64,000 nt of DNA, taken from positions 8,779,119 to 8,843,118 of the forward strand of contig BSYO01000030.1 of the NCBI GenBank assembly GCA_033239525.1. Direction: 5' to 3'. A model generated the notes under the pieces. The model worked only from the letters and a program-made list of their open reading frames with translations, made no database searches and was not told the origin of the DNA. Position numbers and translations under genes: made by a program. Below are positions 45,929-58,950 of the stretch, one piece after another (the stretch's first letter is position 1; the number at the start of each line of letters is the position of its first letter). Source of the stretch: Nepenthes gracilis. Lineage: Eukaryota > Streptophyta > Magnoliopsida > Caryophyllales > Nepenthaceae.

Positions 45929-46825
45929 GTGAACTGCCTTATTACTTTGGTTCATTTTTCATTCCCCAACTTCTGAAAATTGCATGGCTTTGTACTGCGT
46001 TATCTGTTTTTTCATTTCATATTTTTGTCACCTGGTTTGTTGAGGTTCTATATTTTTGTTCTCATTCTAATGAAACTTGTTAATTTGATTTTAGTAGCTG
46101 ATTATGGTTGTCTACCTATTCTTTTTAGTAAGAGTCGTTATCTTCATACTTTCTGTAGGTCTCATGGGTCTAACCTCTACGACGAGTGGATATTTTGACT
46201 TCAGTCACTAGTGTTATTGACGTCGTGATGTAGTTTGTTTAGAAAATTTGTTGATGAATCTGGGTGAGAAATTTTTTATATGGTGCTAAAGGATTTAATT
46301 GTTGGGAAATGCAATATTCGCATTGACATACTAATGACTTACTAACGCGTTAGCCTTCCAACTAGATTTTTTTTCTGTTGAACTGCGTTATAAATAGGAC
46401 TTTTATATTGAACAAGTGTTAAATATGTAAATATTTGACACTTAACTTTAATCAGGGGCTTTTTACTTGATCTTGATGAAGTCTTTGATTGATAGAACCA
46501 GTTTGTCGTGCTTCATGTCAGTATAGAGTGAGTGAACCAAAATTTTGTTGTGTCAGTAGGGCAGAACTTTCCAAAGGTTCCATTGCCTTCACTAATTTTG
46601 AAGCATGCCAAGGGAAATGGCTAAGATGGTCCATGGTGGATGGTCTTGTTTTCATTCTCTTGAGACAATGACACACATCACAGCCAGCACTTTTATTTTG
46701 TTGGTTGTTTTTAAACAATTAATGGATGAGCCAAATGTTTTAGGTGCAAAGATGACCTTGATTAGGTTGCATGCCTTCTCTTATGTGCCATATCTAGATG
46801 TTGGAAAGGTAATTGTTAAAAACAT

Positions 46826-47869
46826 CGTTTATACCTACACATATCTAGAAGGTGTAAATAGGTGTTCTTACATCAAAACACAATTTAAAAGTTTCACAAT
46901 TCAAATAATTGTAAATGGATCACAAATCTAGATGGAGATCATCATTCAGCCACCAAACATAAGTATATAAAATAATTTAAATGTAGTGAAATAAATAAGT
47001 TAACTTTTGGTGAAGGAGTGAAACTCAAGAACTACACATTCGGAGAATATCCTTTGGGTTATAAGTTTTTAACTTGAGAAATCTACTATAATGAGAAGAG
47101 TCAACGTACAGACTAACGAACAAATGCCTTAACTCTAGTTGATTGATTCTGAACAATTGACTATCTAAGGCCTACTTTAGATTTGCAACATCGTAGCTAC
47201 TTAGATATTTTTGGTTTCTACCCATGGATTTCCAAATCACGAGCTCTCCAATGAACTTGGATGCTCCTTGAACCAGAAAACTCCTTTTCTAGGCTCGATG
47301 GAACACTAGACTAACTCACAAATGGATGTCACGATATGAGAAGAGAATTACAACATACATGGACTCATTATTGCTCAATAACAAAGAAATATCTCACCAA
47401 AATATTCAAAAATTAAGACACTTGAATTGACAACCAAAAAAAAAAAAAAAAAGTATTGGATGCTTGGCAGTATTTCTTCATTTTCTCTCTCTCCTACCTC
47501 CAAGTAATGACCTGACTCTCCTTTAAATAAGATTAGTGGTGAAAATTGTCCAGAACTCCCATCAAAGTAGTTTGCAGAAATGGTTAGTGGCTGAAAATTG
47601 CTCAGCTTGTGCTGCCATCCTGTTGAAGGCTTACATGTTTTGTTTTAATTTCAAAAAAATTGCATGAGCTGTAGGCTCATTGTTCTATATTATGTTGAAT
47701 CTGGAAAATCAGCATGAGCCGAGGCTCACTGAAGGCTTACTGTTTTTTATCCATAGTCGTACACTTGAATGTTTTTGCATTGCATGCATCTAAAACTTGA
47801 AATTCAACTTATACAACAATTAGATAAACAAACTATGTCACAAAAGATCCAACATCATTAGACCTAACA
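46826..47869 (+). repeat. LTR-like repeat in SCY2 intron 1
   Basis: It shares its beginning with 51167 (CTAGA(A)GG, TAAGTGTTCTTA-like word, GTGAAGGA, CTTCGG or CTTTGGG) and its end (TGTCACA, GACCTAACA), and both copies are about 1.0-1.2 kb. The end ACCTAACA and the partner's start TGTTTAGGT form short inverted termini, as in an LTR. No target duplication was found. The orientation given is that of the shared TG...CA reading. Confidence 0.5.
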
Positions 47870-49518
47870 GTCTTGATGACGAGGTTGCTATTCTATTTGT
47901 TCTTGGTGTTGGTGGCAGCTGGAGTGATAAGACTTGAATTTCGTAAACAAGTGAGTAGGATTAGTAAGGCAACTTTGATGTTATGTAATGCCCGTTTCAT
48001 ATACTTCACGGAACTTTTTTTTGATTTTTTTTTTTGGGAGGGGTGGGGGGAAGGGGAGTGGCCAAGGGGATTAGTTGTCTTGATCTCCTCCTGGTTATGT
48101 CAACATTTTGCTTAGTGGTTCCTGACTGACCTTTCTTACAGGGGTTGGGTCTTAAGGATTTTGAGAGCTTAAGGTGTCCATCAAGTTTGAACCTCATGGA
48201 TTGGCTACTATCACTACCAAGGGAAGTTTGTGGGGTTTTTATCGTGTGCCCAATTTGGGGCTACTACCATTGATAGGATTTATGTCATGTTTTGTATCTG
48301 CATATTTTGCGGGGTATGCATTCTTTGATGGCCAATTGATGGTTATGTGATACTACATTGAGAGATGGATTGTGCAGGTGCCAAGTGGGCTGGCTGGATA
48401 ACCTATTGACATGTATAAGTCTTGTTTTGGTGAGCTTCATGATGAGAAGCACTTGATGTGATAGTTAGCTTAGATTATTGAGAATGTCAAATTGGTGAGT
48501 TGTGACAGACATATTGCTTCTCCAGAAGTGGTAGAATTGGCCAACCTTGGAGGCTTGAAGTTGTGAAATAAGATGTCCTAGCCTCAAGTTGCTAGAAGCT
48601 GGCCCTGATATTGTGAATTATTTTGGACACACCTATGAATTTTAATAGTGTAAGAATAGGTTGCTGTGGTAGATTGCCTTGATGAAATTGATGTGGACTT
48701 GGTCTAGTTGAAATTTTTCTTGATGTAACAGAAGTTGACCCCACAGATCCTGAAGCCAATTAGACCTTATGCAACCAAGATTAAAGAAGGAAAATAGAGC
48801 CTACTCTAATGTCATAGATTGGCATATTACAAAAATGAATTGAAAATCATTTGGTTGCACCAGTACCTCTGCCACCCTTACTTTGCAGTGTAAAAATTTG
48901 CTTTGATGTGTTTGATGCTTCACTTTTTACTTCACATCTTGTTGAAATATTCAATTATTGGGATTGATAAATAATCATTGTAAGAAATTCTTGTGTGATT
49001 ACTGACTTAGAGAAGAGATTTCCCTGTTCTGACTGTACTTTTCAGGGGTCATGTTGGAAATCTAAACATCTTAGCCATGTCTTTTTATTTATCTTTGACC
49101 TTCTGTAAATTGTGTTGCCTTGACCTTGTGGAATGGTAGGAGAGAATTCAGATAGTTGACTGGTATAGTGGAACTTAAAGCTATGAAGTTTCTGTCGTAG
49201 ATGTGTATTGTACTCCTTCAAAATCCCCTGGTATTTTATAGACCTTCTAGTCTTTATGGGAAGCTTAGATTTTCAGGTGCATTCACTCTTTAATTTCCTC
49301 TTTTCTGTTATTGGTGTATATTGTTCTGATTTTGAGCCTTTTTTTTTTGGGGGAGATTGCCTGTCCCTGAGTTATCTGGTTACTTGTGCCTTGTACAACA
49401 TAAACTTGAGATATTGTGCTGTGAAATTGATCCGTGATCATCTAATCTGTCTTCTTCTTTGCCTTTGCAAGGGCATGATGTTGCTATAAACTTATGTATG
49501 ATTATCTGTGATATGCAG
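47870..49518 (+). other. Rest of SCY2 intron 1
   Basis: No supported gene. Segment 48.1-48.8 kb has coding-like patches in shifting + frames with many stops and may be an old processed pseudogene; no family was recognised. Confidence 0.4.
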
Positions 49519-50028
49519 GTGGAGAGATTGAATCTAAACTTAAATCTTGTCAGCCATTGGGTGCTAAAACTCATTTTAGCCTTAGGGTGCATTTAGTTGA
49601 CCTCAACCACAGATATATTCCATTGTTGAACAGACCTTTAGTTCGTAAGGCAAGCAGAAGATTTTCAGTGTGCTCAGCAGATCAGCTCCATGCTGACTTT
49701 GTAAAATTTGAGGAGTCCTCTATGCAGCCTCCTAACCATGAACTAGTTCCATCAAAAGCTAATGATCAGCAAGTTGGTAATGTTAATGAATTTGATGGAA
49801 TGCCTGTTGGACAAAGAACATTCAAAAATAGATTCTTAGACTTTGTGCGCCTGGGTTCCATCATAAATAATGCAGCTGAATCCTTTTTCAAGAGTGAGAT
49901 TCGACGAAGGTTATTTGTGACTATCACTCTTCTAGTTATTGGTCGCATTGGATATTTCATCCCTCTACCTGGATTTGATAGAAGACTCATACCTCAGGAC
50001 TACCTTAGCTTCGTTTCAGGTTCTGCCG
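49519..50028 (+). CDS. SCY2: SCY2 exon 2: transit peptide end and first membrane segment
   Basis: Enters from acceptor ATATGCAG and leaves at GCCG before donor GTGAGT. The 510 bases encode residues 25-194. The basic RKASRRFSVCSAD looks like the transit-peptide cleavage region. A polar linker follows, then FFKSEIRRRLFVTITLLVIG and IPLPGFDRR, the conserved cytosolic helix and first transmembrane segment of SecY proteins, in the version specific to SCY2 rather than SCY1. The frame is open throughout, with plant-like coding bias. Joined to exon 3 it reads SAGDELGDG. Confidence 0.9.
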
Positions 50029-50716
50029 GTGAGTTTATAATTTTTGGGTTTCTCTATGAGCTTTCTTTCTATGTTCTTCTCTAGTAGCATTTTGTTCTAA
50101 CTCTTCACTTGCACTTGGTATTTGGATGTAGTTGTTTTTTGAATGCATGAGAAGTGGGATGCCTGCTCAGTTGGAGACTAGCTGAATGTTATGAGTGAAT
50201 GTTCATGCAAGTTTCCTTTGTCCAAAGCGAACTAATGATCTGTTGGTTCCAAACTGTGGAATTCACTCATAAAAAATATAGATATTCACTAAGAGATGGA
50301 ATATTTTCGTCGAATGGAATCCCTTCATGAAATGAGGGAACATACTGTTTATATCTGGTGATAATTGGCGCATATAAGGCAGGAAATAATTGATGCATAT
50401 CTTGTTTGCAATTATTCTTATTTCTCTTCTTAGGACCATCTTATCTCTATTTTTGAGTATTGTAGATACTTCTCAAATCAATGAACATGTTCTGCTATAA
50501 GTTTGGCCAATCAGTCAATATCTATCAATGATATGTCTTTCTTGAACATATAGTTGAAAGAATTGACTGCTTGAGAAACGTTCCCTGTGGACAGTGGAAT
50601 TGAACAACTAGTTTAGCTAAAATGTAAATGGTGATGATGATGTGCATAGTAGTTTGAGGAGACAAATGGGAGTTTTGCTTGAATCAGCTACATACTCTCA
50701 TATTGTTTTCTATCAG

Positions 50717-50805
50717 ATGAACTTGGCGATGGTGCACGAGAACTCAAGATGTCTCTTTTCCAGCTTGGAATCAGTCCTCAAATAGCAGCATCAATTCTTA
50801 TGCAG
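50717..50805 (+). CDS. SCY2: SCY2 exon 3
   Basis: Acceptor TATCAG, then 89 bases encoding DELGDGARELKMSLFQLGIS and PQIAASILMQ, ending CAG before GTTGAA. This is the conserved stretch leading into the second membrane helix of SCY2, in phase with exon 2 and ending on a codon boundary. The next expected exon was not found downstream, so about 60 percent of the protein is missing from the window. Confidence 0.88.
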
Positions 50806-51166
50806 GTTGAAGGTCACTACTGATTATTTTCTTTGATATATGGTTTTGTGCTGTTTTCTCTATTTCTCCATCCTCTTTTAACCTTGTTGTTTGTCTTTGT
50901 ATTTCCTACTATAATGAGGGACCTCTGAAGGAAAAAGAGAACAGTGCTGATAGAAAAGAAATTTTCTTTTCTTTAGGGACATGGTGTGAAAGAGGAAAAA
51001 AACTTCTCCTTATGTGGAAACAAGATTAAGAAAGAATAATAAACTTGGTACGGTCATTGATAATGCAGAATGAGAACTTAGGCAGGAAGTCCAAGATTTG
51101 GAGTACTTTAATATTTGACTATTCTGATAGATGGTGAGTCTTGGACAACTGTTTGTGAAATAACAG

Positions 51167-52367
51167 TGTTTAGGTATACAAATACCTAGAGGGGTTGAAT
51201 AAGTGTTCTTATGTACAAGCACCATATAAATATTTCAATTTCATTACATGTAAAAGAACTAGAGCTCTAGATGTCCAAAATCATTCAATCACCATAGACA
51301 AACAAATAAATTAATTTAAGTGAAGGAAAGAAACACAAGATTTGGTGAAGAAGGAAAAATGCAAATGTGTTCAAAGGAAGACCCTTCGGGTGTCTGTCAA
51401 CGTCTGAAAAATCAATTGTAAGAGAATAGTCAACTTATGGATTGATGAGCAGACATGCACAAGCTGCATTCTAGCCGACATACATCGGACATATCATCAT
51501 CTAAGGCACTCCTTATCTGCAAACCCACAGTGACTCAGACACCTTATGGTTTCTCTAAGTTGATCTCTAAAGAACGACCCATTCTTACAACCAAGAATGC
51601 CTCAACCCTAACCTTGAGTTACTTCACTTGACTCATTAGGATTACTACACATGTTTGAAAGTTTTTGAGGAAAAATTCAACATACATGAACACATGATCA
51701 AAAGAAAAAAGAAATCGCTCAAAGAAAAATATAATGATATTCTTAAAACTAGCCTAAAAATATCTCTTTGGACTTTAGAAACTAAGTCCTCTTTACTTCT
51801 ACTGTGTCTTCTCCATGGTGTGTCATGCATACTGGCCCCTCTCTAAAGATATATAGCCCAAAATTGCTTAGAATATTTGGTATAACCTGTTCAAAGTAGT
51901 GGAGAGTGGGTGAAAAGTTCTTTCCACTCAAGTGACCATCTCATGGTTGTTTTGTGTGAGCTCTTGGGAAGTCTGCCGCTTGTGTGCTAAGTTTTTCCTA
52001 GAGTTGAGAATGTGCCTTCTTAGACAATAAACTGCTTAGGTTGAAATATCCTGGTCATCTTGTTCAAGCTCTTAGAAAGTCCGTAGCTTGAGCTCTTTGA
52101 TGATATGATATCACGCATTAGCTCTCTGGATTCTGCAGCTCGAGCATGCATCATGCACAAGCACTTTAGAAGTCTGCAGCATGAGAGACTGTCATGCCTT
52201 CATTGAGCACCTACTCTCAGGTGCTCCACAGCTTGAGCCTTTCTCACATGGGAGTCTAACAGGAGTGTACACTTGCTATATCTGAACCACTTTTACATTA
52301 TTATCCAAGAGCTGGCACAACTTATGAAATACACAATGTCACAGAAATTGCTAGGGTGGACCTAATA
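51167..52367 (+). repeat. LTR-like repeat in SCY2 intron 3
   Basis: Starts TGTTTAGGTATAC with the CCTAGAGGGG word typical of a dispersed plant LTR family, and ends GGACCTAATA. It is related to 46826-47869 at both ends and over the first 300 bp. The 3' two thirds contain several AGCTTGAGC- and GTCTGCAGC-type repeats. No internal element sequence is present. Confidence 0.5.
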
Positions 52368-54537
52368 GTAAGTTGCTCTATTGTGACCTTGACAGAGAAA
52401 TTATCTTTGTAATGTAGAGGTAAGGTTGGACACCTCATGCACTAGGCCATCCCTTTCGATACTTCCAATGTCTTTACTATTTTCATGTTGTTGAGATTTA
52501 TGTAAGACACCTTTAATTGGTGAAATTATAAGAAGTGATGAAGTTCTAAGAGGTAGAAGAACACTTGCTCAAAGTTATCTGGAGAATGAACTCCAGGTAG
52601 GGCCAAGGTTGGCCGGTGAGACTGTGGGGGTAAGCTTCATTGTTGAGAGGGAAACAACTTAGATCACCAGCTAAGCTAGAAGGGTGCCCATATAAATGCA
52701 CCTTGGGTTCTTTATTATTCACTTAGTGGTGTGATATTGATTATTGAAATTATTGTTCTCTTCCTCCCCTCTTGCATGGTGTTCATTTTTCTTGATGTCT
52801 TATTTCCCATCTTCTTCCCTCTAATTCTCCTCCTCCAGTTCCCTCCTTTCTTGTGCCTCTTTTGTATGTCAATGAAGGAAAAGCTGGTCTAATTTTTGGA
52901 CTGTGTGCTGCCAAAGATTTGTTCCATATGTGGGTCTTGGGACCTCTTTCTGTCTAAAAGATCTGCATTTAGAGATTCAAAAATAATTAGAGAGATCTTT
53001 CAGTCGTAGCAGGTAAAGCATTGTCACAAATGGCTCTCTGTGGTTTAAAAAGATTTTATGGGAGTCTGATTTCATTTGCAAAATTGTCTCCCTGCTAAAA
53101 GATGCTAGAGAAGATGTGAGTTTGCAAATCTTAGAGCTAGCTGATAAGTACACTGAGGATGGGTATGGATACATATCAGAATTTGGCCACTGAAGACTGC
53201 AAGTGAGGCCACAATGCAACTTCAAATCTGCTCCTGGAGCCAGCTTATGAAACATATATTTTGATATCAAGTGGTTATTGTCCAGAAATAGTCCCCAGGG
53301 GACCTGTTACATAGTTTATGTGTTGTTGGACAATTGGGATATATAGGAACTTCAAATTTATCATTATAAAATATGTAGTATTTATCTCCAAAATATTTGG
53401 AGACATTTTAGATACAAAAGATTTTCTTTTTATTAAAATACTCTTTGCCTCTATTGTTTGTTAGATCCTTTGTTTCACTGCAAAAGTATAATAAACCATG
53501 TCAATTTAGAGGAATTGAATGAATTTCAATATCATTGAAACATAAAGAAAACTATTTCATTTTCTAAGTAAAATAGAGAAAAGGGAATTTAAATTCTACC
53601 AAATAAAACTGTTGATTGGAGTTAATTTGTTTCTGCAGTTGATTCTGTTGTGATACATCCTAGTAAATCAGAAAAATGAGTGAGTAATGCTTGATATTGA
53701 GGATTTTTTTTTTTTTTTTTTGGGTAATTTTTGGTTTTATTGCTATTATGATGATCTTCTCTTTTATCTTTTGTAGTTCTGATCTACATCTAATGCAAAA
53801 AGAATTACATCTTTTGCAATTCTTTTGGCTATGAAACCACTACTTGAAAAAGGGTTGATCATAAAGCAACTGTCAACTCATATGAATACGGAAAAGAATA
53901 GTTACTCTCTGTTTGGTAGGTTGCAATATATGAATCTTCCATCCTTTGCATTTCTGCTATTAACTTTGGGCAAAGCCATTTCCTTGTATACTGGATAGCA
54001 TTGTCAATTGCGGCTAGGAGCCTGGAATTAGCTTTTATCTATAATTTAGTTTGTATTTTTTATTACATCTTTCACCTTGCCAATCTTGTTGGCTATAGTT
54101 AAATGTATGTTATAATAAGTGTTTGGATCCTTGTTGGCGAGCAACTACATTTGTATGCTGGAATGACATAGTTAAATGTATTCTCAGTGCTGTTTCTTAT
54201 TAGGAAATAATTATGTTTTGTATAAATTCTACAGAAGAAATAGAAGAAGAATCTATGTTAATATAAATTCAACTGATGAAAAGAATTTTTTTTTTTGGTA
54301 AATTCTTTTTGCTCATTCTTTTGTTAATTTGTTGATAGGGTCATAAATTCTTTCTTCGGCTGTTTGTTTCTTTACCCTGAATATTTGCTCAATGTTAGTT
54401 GATACATCAACCATGTTCATAAATTTTTTCTACATAAATTCTATTGGTATTGCAAACTCTCCTTTGTACTACAATATTTATGTCCTAACTTTAGTTTCTA
54501 TGCTACCCTGAAAGAAAAACTATTAGTTTGTGACTTA
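52368..54537 (+). other. Presumed SCY2 intron 3, no recognised exon
   Basis: A 54-codon open stretch at about 53.03-53.20 kb (containing LLKDAREDVSLQILELADKY) looks coding-like but resembles nothing I know and is not SCY2. The rest is AT-rich. Confidence 0.35.
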
Positions 54538-54905
54538 TGACTGACACGGGACGTGTTGCAAGAGCATAAAGGGAAAATTGGTTTATCATTATTTTCTGAT
54601 TTGTTTAGGATGTAGAAATTGTTTTGTTCCTTTGGTATTTTTGGTGTTGTCTTTAATTTTTTGGGTTATCTTCTATTGTTTGACTACATTTCTTTTAAGA
54701 AGTTTCTTGTTAACACTTCCATATAATTAGGCTATCAGATATTGTTTAGCTAGTTTCTTTTAGCTTATTTCTTTTATTCAGCACTTTGGAGTTTACCCTA
54801 AGAATTAGGCCTGTAATCAGAATTTTCAAAGAGCAATTATGAATTGATCTGAGTTTTAGAAGATAATTAGCTCTCTTTTTGTTCAGGTTTGTTTGTCCTA
54901 CGTCA
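54538..54905 (+). repeat. 5' LTR of a large + strand gypsy-like element
   Basis: Aligns with 63709-64000 from the start (TGACTGACACGGGAC against TGTTGATGCGGGAC) through TTTAATT, ATCTTCTATT, TAGCTAGTTTCTT, GGAGTTTACCC and TTCAAAG...ATTATGAAT. It is followed after two bases by TGGTATTATAGG (54908-54919), a degenerate tRNA-Met primer site. Together these mark the left end of an element of at least 9.4 kb. Confidence 0.6.
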
Positions 54906-54907
54906 AG

Positions 54908-54919
54908 TGGTATTATAGG
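54908..54919 (+). other. Primer-binding site, degenerate
   Basis: TGGTATTATAGG against the usual TGGTATCAGAGC, at the expected place directly after the LTR at 54538-54905. Confidence 0.5.
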
Positions 54920-56687
54920 TCCACTTCATACACAATATGGATTAAAATGTGGGTATTAGTATCGGTATTAATCATATTGGGATGCCAAGATGCAAAACGT
55001 TTTTGTTGGCCACATTAAAATTGAATTAAATATTAAAATTTGACCATGCTTTTTCATATTTGCAAAGTTTTAGTCAACTTTATTTAATGAAATCAACACC
55101 TTTATAATAAATAATTGCTAGCAAATAGCAAGATGACAAAAAGCAATGTGAAATAAAGTTAACTGTAGGCATAAGCAACAAAACATCGATAAGAAAATAC
55201 AATTATACTATAAAGTAATATCCTAGTTATTCAGTAATTACCTTAATAAGTTCACCGCGATGTTGATAGTTTTTCTAGATCAAAACCCTATCGTTGTTGT
55301 TCAGATTATACAATTGATCTTGATATCCTCTTTGCCCTTTATCATTGGAAATACCTGATCAGGCCACTAGCAACCTCATAATTACTATTGGTGAAATTCT
55401 TGGTACTTGCTTAATGGTACCTACTGGACTCAGGAGGATACACAAAGTTACCAAAAGGGGCTGAAAATTGAGTTGGAGGTGCTCCATAATATTCGGGCTG
55501 TGAGGTCTGCTTTGAGGTGGTGGTTTATATACTTGATCTGGAAGATACTAGCAGTGAGGGTATTTTTGAGAATTGGAACTACTACCACTGCCAACGTTGG
55601 GGGATTTAGAAGTTCTAAAACCACCAAAACTATCTATTACCCTTTGAGATGGAAAATTTTAGCAGTGTGTGCACCTTTTCCTCTTGTTTTGTAGGTTTGA
55701 TGTGGATCAATACTTATCTCCTTATCTTGTGGGACGACAAAATATCTGTCTCCTCAATAAAAGAGCAAGGATGATTGGTGTTTTTAATAACCGAAGATAC
55801 AAGCTCACTATCAATCCTCATCACCATCTCAATCCAAGTGAAAGATATCATCCCATCACCGTTTTCACTCCATGCATTATCATTGCTGTTGGATCTAAGG
55901 CCCAAGGAGTGTAAGAGCTACCATCTTACTCCCCTATCCTCCCTTTGACTTGGCCTTGTAGCAGTTACACTGACACCAGTTGCTTTATCTGTTTTAAACT
56001 TGACTGTAAGCTAGTCTAAATTATCTTGTCTATCTTGCAGGGGTCTCTCTTGTTTCTCTAATCAGGAACCCAAGGAATCATCCTTCTCAAATATGTAATC
56101 TAACTTGATTGAATTAAATTGGTTTTTTATTTTTATTTTTGCGTTTTTTGGGTTGCATAACCTTATTTTTTAATCTTAGATTTTAATTAAACATGGACTA
56201 ATTTTTTCATTCTTTCATTAATTTAGTATTTTCCTTGTCTTCATGTAGATAAGGCTAAAAGTACTTTAGTTTCTTCCACACCTGGAGGAAGAGGTGATAT
56301 GAGATAGAACCCAAACAACAGCTCCACAAAGGTTGGGAGAGCAAGATTTGTAATGTACCTACCATTTAGCTGCAGAACCTACACTAAACTAACTAAAATT
56401 TAAAGTGGTTGTACATTTTTAAAGTTGAAAGACTATTAAAATAAAATACAATTTACTTGGATATTTAGATCTGTTGTGGTCAAATCTTTCTTTAGACTTC
56501 ACGCATAGTGGAAGCTTTATGTTCTAGACTGCCTTATCTTTGATTTGTAGATTGAACTTCTCTTTGTGCCAGTTGAAGTCCAAATAAATCTTGCTTAACC
56601 CAAAGATAAATAACTAAAAAAGGGGAAAAAAATGTCTAAATAATACCTGAAAGTCATATAATATTTACCAAGTAGTAAACTACAAGT

Positions 56688-56728
<41 letters not shown>

Positions 56729-57782
56729 AAATTTGCTACTCTAATTTGATTGTCCAAGTCAGGTACTAATTTTTGGATAACCTTTTTACTACTTCAATCA
56801 CCTGTAAACCATTGGAATGCTTACTTGAATATTTCAAATGAAAAGTTAATTGTAGCTTCACAACATAGATATAAGAAGATATAATTGAACTGTATCTCTT
56901 AAAATAAACATGAATATTTTTTTCATTATGTACTTGCTGCATGCAGCTCATTGTTTAGTTAAAAGTTTGACCTTTGGTGAATGGTCTTCCTGCCATTTGT
57001 GTAGGAATGACAATTGTCCTTCATTTGCATCTTTGCTTTATCCACGACTTCATTGATGCACCTATTGTCGATTTCTTATCACTATTGACTAACCTTAACA
57101 CTTTTAACCTTGGTTCTTGCATTTCAATCACATCATTGGCTCTTCTTTAAAAAATCTTCCCAAAATAATATTCCTCACCTTATTAGCAAGGCTACCTTTG
57201 GTCCTCTCAAACTCAAGTACTTACACTATCTGATTCGAACATGTCCTTCACCTTATTTGTGGAAATATTTTGATTCTGTCATGACCCTAGTACAAACACA
57301 ATTTTATTTTGACATTGGATGCATTTTTCCAATATCCGGTCATGACCTTGCATCAAAACATTAGATAAATCCAATCATATTTGTTGTCCCAAGATATGTT
57401 CAACACTTCAAATGTTGGCCCTAAATTATTCAACCTACTCAAAGGATATCCAAGTATAAGGTAAAGCATCTACAAACTAATATCCATTGTCAATAACAAC
57501 ATCAAATCATAATTAAAGGCACAAGGCCAGAAATGCAGGCATCCCAAAGAAATTGTTTTAAACAATATTCCAAATGATCAAATACAATTTCAAGCACAAA
57601 TAAACATCTATAAACTAATCCTATTAGCTCAGAGCACGCCTCTGATAATTGCGTCGTTGTGTCTGGGCTATGAGGGCTATCAGAAATTTCGCTAGTCCAA
57701 AATCTTGCTAGAAATTTAAGATTGCTAATTTGAAAGATTACAAAATATGATAAAAGTAAGCCTAATACTTAATAAAACATAA
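54920..57782. other. Internal region of the large element, no clear domain
   Basis: No gag or pol motif was recognised. On the minus strand at about 55.25-55.92 kb a coding-like stretch includes QPEYYGAPPTQFSAPFGNF and SENGDGMISFTWIEM, with frameshifts. It may belong to a transposase or to a captured gene, and no function is proposed. Confidence 0.35.
56691..56727. repeat. CA microsatellite
   Basis: A pure run of about 18 CA units. Confidence 0.95.
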
Positions 57783-58950
57783 TGATGGGTTCGATTTTCC
57801 CGGCCCAGGAGGAGGGCCCACAAGTAGAAGGGACAAGCTCAGGATCCGAACAACGTCCCAACCGGTTCAATTAGCCTAGACGGCTTAATCAACCAAAATG
57901 ACGTTGTCAGTCCAGTTAAGACAGCCCAAGATCATCTTCCCACATGCTAAAAAAACTTACTATAATTGGTCCCACATGTTAAAGAAACTTACTATAATCA
58001 GTCAAAACAACATGTCAAATATTTTAAGAATATTCGCCCACATTCACACGATCGCTCCCAAAATGGCAATAGTAGCCTGATGGATTTCTTCCAAAAGGTA
58101 ACTACTATATTAGGCGCCTCCCATGATTGTGTCAAAGGAGGAAAGAAACCGCCGTCCAAATGAGATTTTCTTATCAATCTGGATAGCTCAGTGGACCGTT
58201 GCCACTAACCTGGAAAGGTTAAATTGCCCGTCAATGCTATAATTGCCCCTTCACCATAGCAAGGAAGGCAAGATGCTGAATCCAAAGAAGAGAGTTTTAA
58301 GCGTGCGAACAGAAGACGGAGGAGAGAAAAAGAGTTGAAAGAGAGATCCAACCTTTAACAACAAGGAGCATGAAAGAGTTCTTCTCCTTTATCTCTCAAA
58401 GCTAGTTGCCAATGAGTACAACCCTAATCCGCCGCTAGCTACTCTCCTATGAGTGAAAGCTCTCATTCCAAGAGGCCATCCCTCCATCGAGGCGCTACAC
58501 TCTCCATCCAAGCATCTTGCTTTCCTTCCAGGCATCCTGCTCTCCATCCTTAGGGCTAAGTTCTCCATCTCTAAGCCGCCTCTTGGCTAGGTGCAGAGCT
58601 TCCCCTTGGCTCGTCACTCCTCTAAGACGCCCCTTAGCATGGCCCACCTCAAAGCCACCCTACTATCAGGCGCACCTAACGCTCAATCCCTAATTACATG
58701 TGCCCACGCATCTTACATTATTGCATCTTTCTATTTGATGAGAAAGATTTCTGACTTGAGTGCCGGAGGATAAACTAAAGAATGAGTCCTGCCAATCTTA
58801 TGATCTCTTGTTTGTTTGTTATATTGTGCAGGTTCCAGGTCAGAAGGTACAGGGACCGGACCGGCTCTAGTTTGACCTATAGAGGAAGATTGAACGGCTC
58901 CCTAACCTGTCAGACGACCTGGATCTATATATATATATATATGTTGATGA
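57783..58950 (+). repeat. Tat-type LTR, solo, + strand
   Basis: Begins TGATGGGTTCGATTTTCC, the same TGATGGG as the LTR ending at 43334, and contains TCTGACTTGAGTGCCGGAGG at about 58.75 kb, the Tat LTR hallmark seen at 42.42 kb on the other strand. A GA-rich leader lies at 58.3 kb and a run of CTCCATCC-type repeats at 58.47-58.6 kb. An AT microsatellite (about 58924-58942) is close to the uncertain 3' end. No internal domain adjoins it. Confidence 0.5.

Noticed and set aside
57620..57700. Less AT-rich stretch with GAGCACGCCTCTGATAATTG, suspected rRNA or conserved gene fragment
   Set aside because: I could not match it to any rRNA region or protein family with confidence.
58178..58240. TAGCTCAGTGG, resembling a tRNA A box
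   Set aside because: No matching B box at the right spacing and no acceptor stem; it lies inside the Tat-type LTR.
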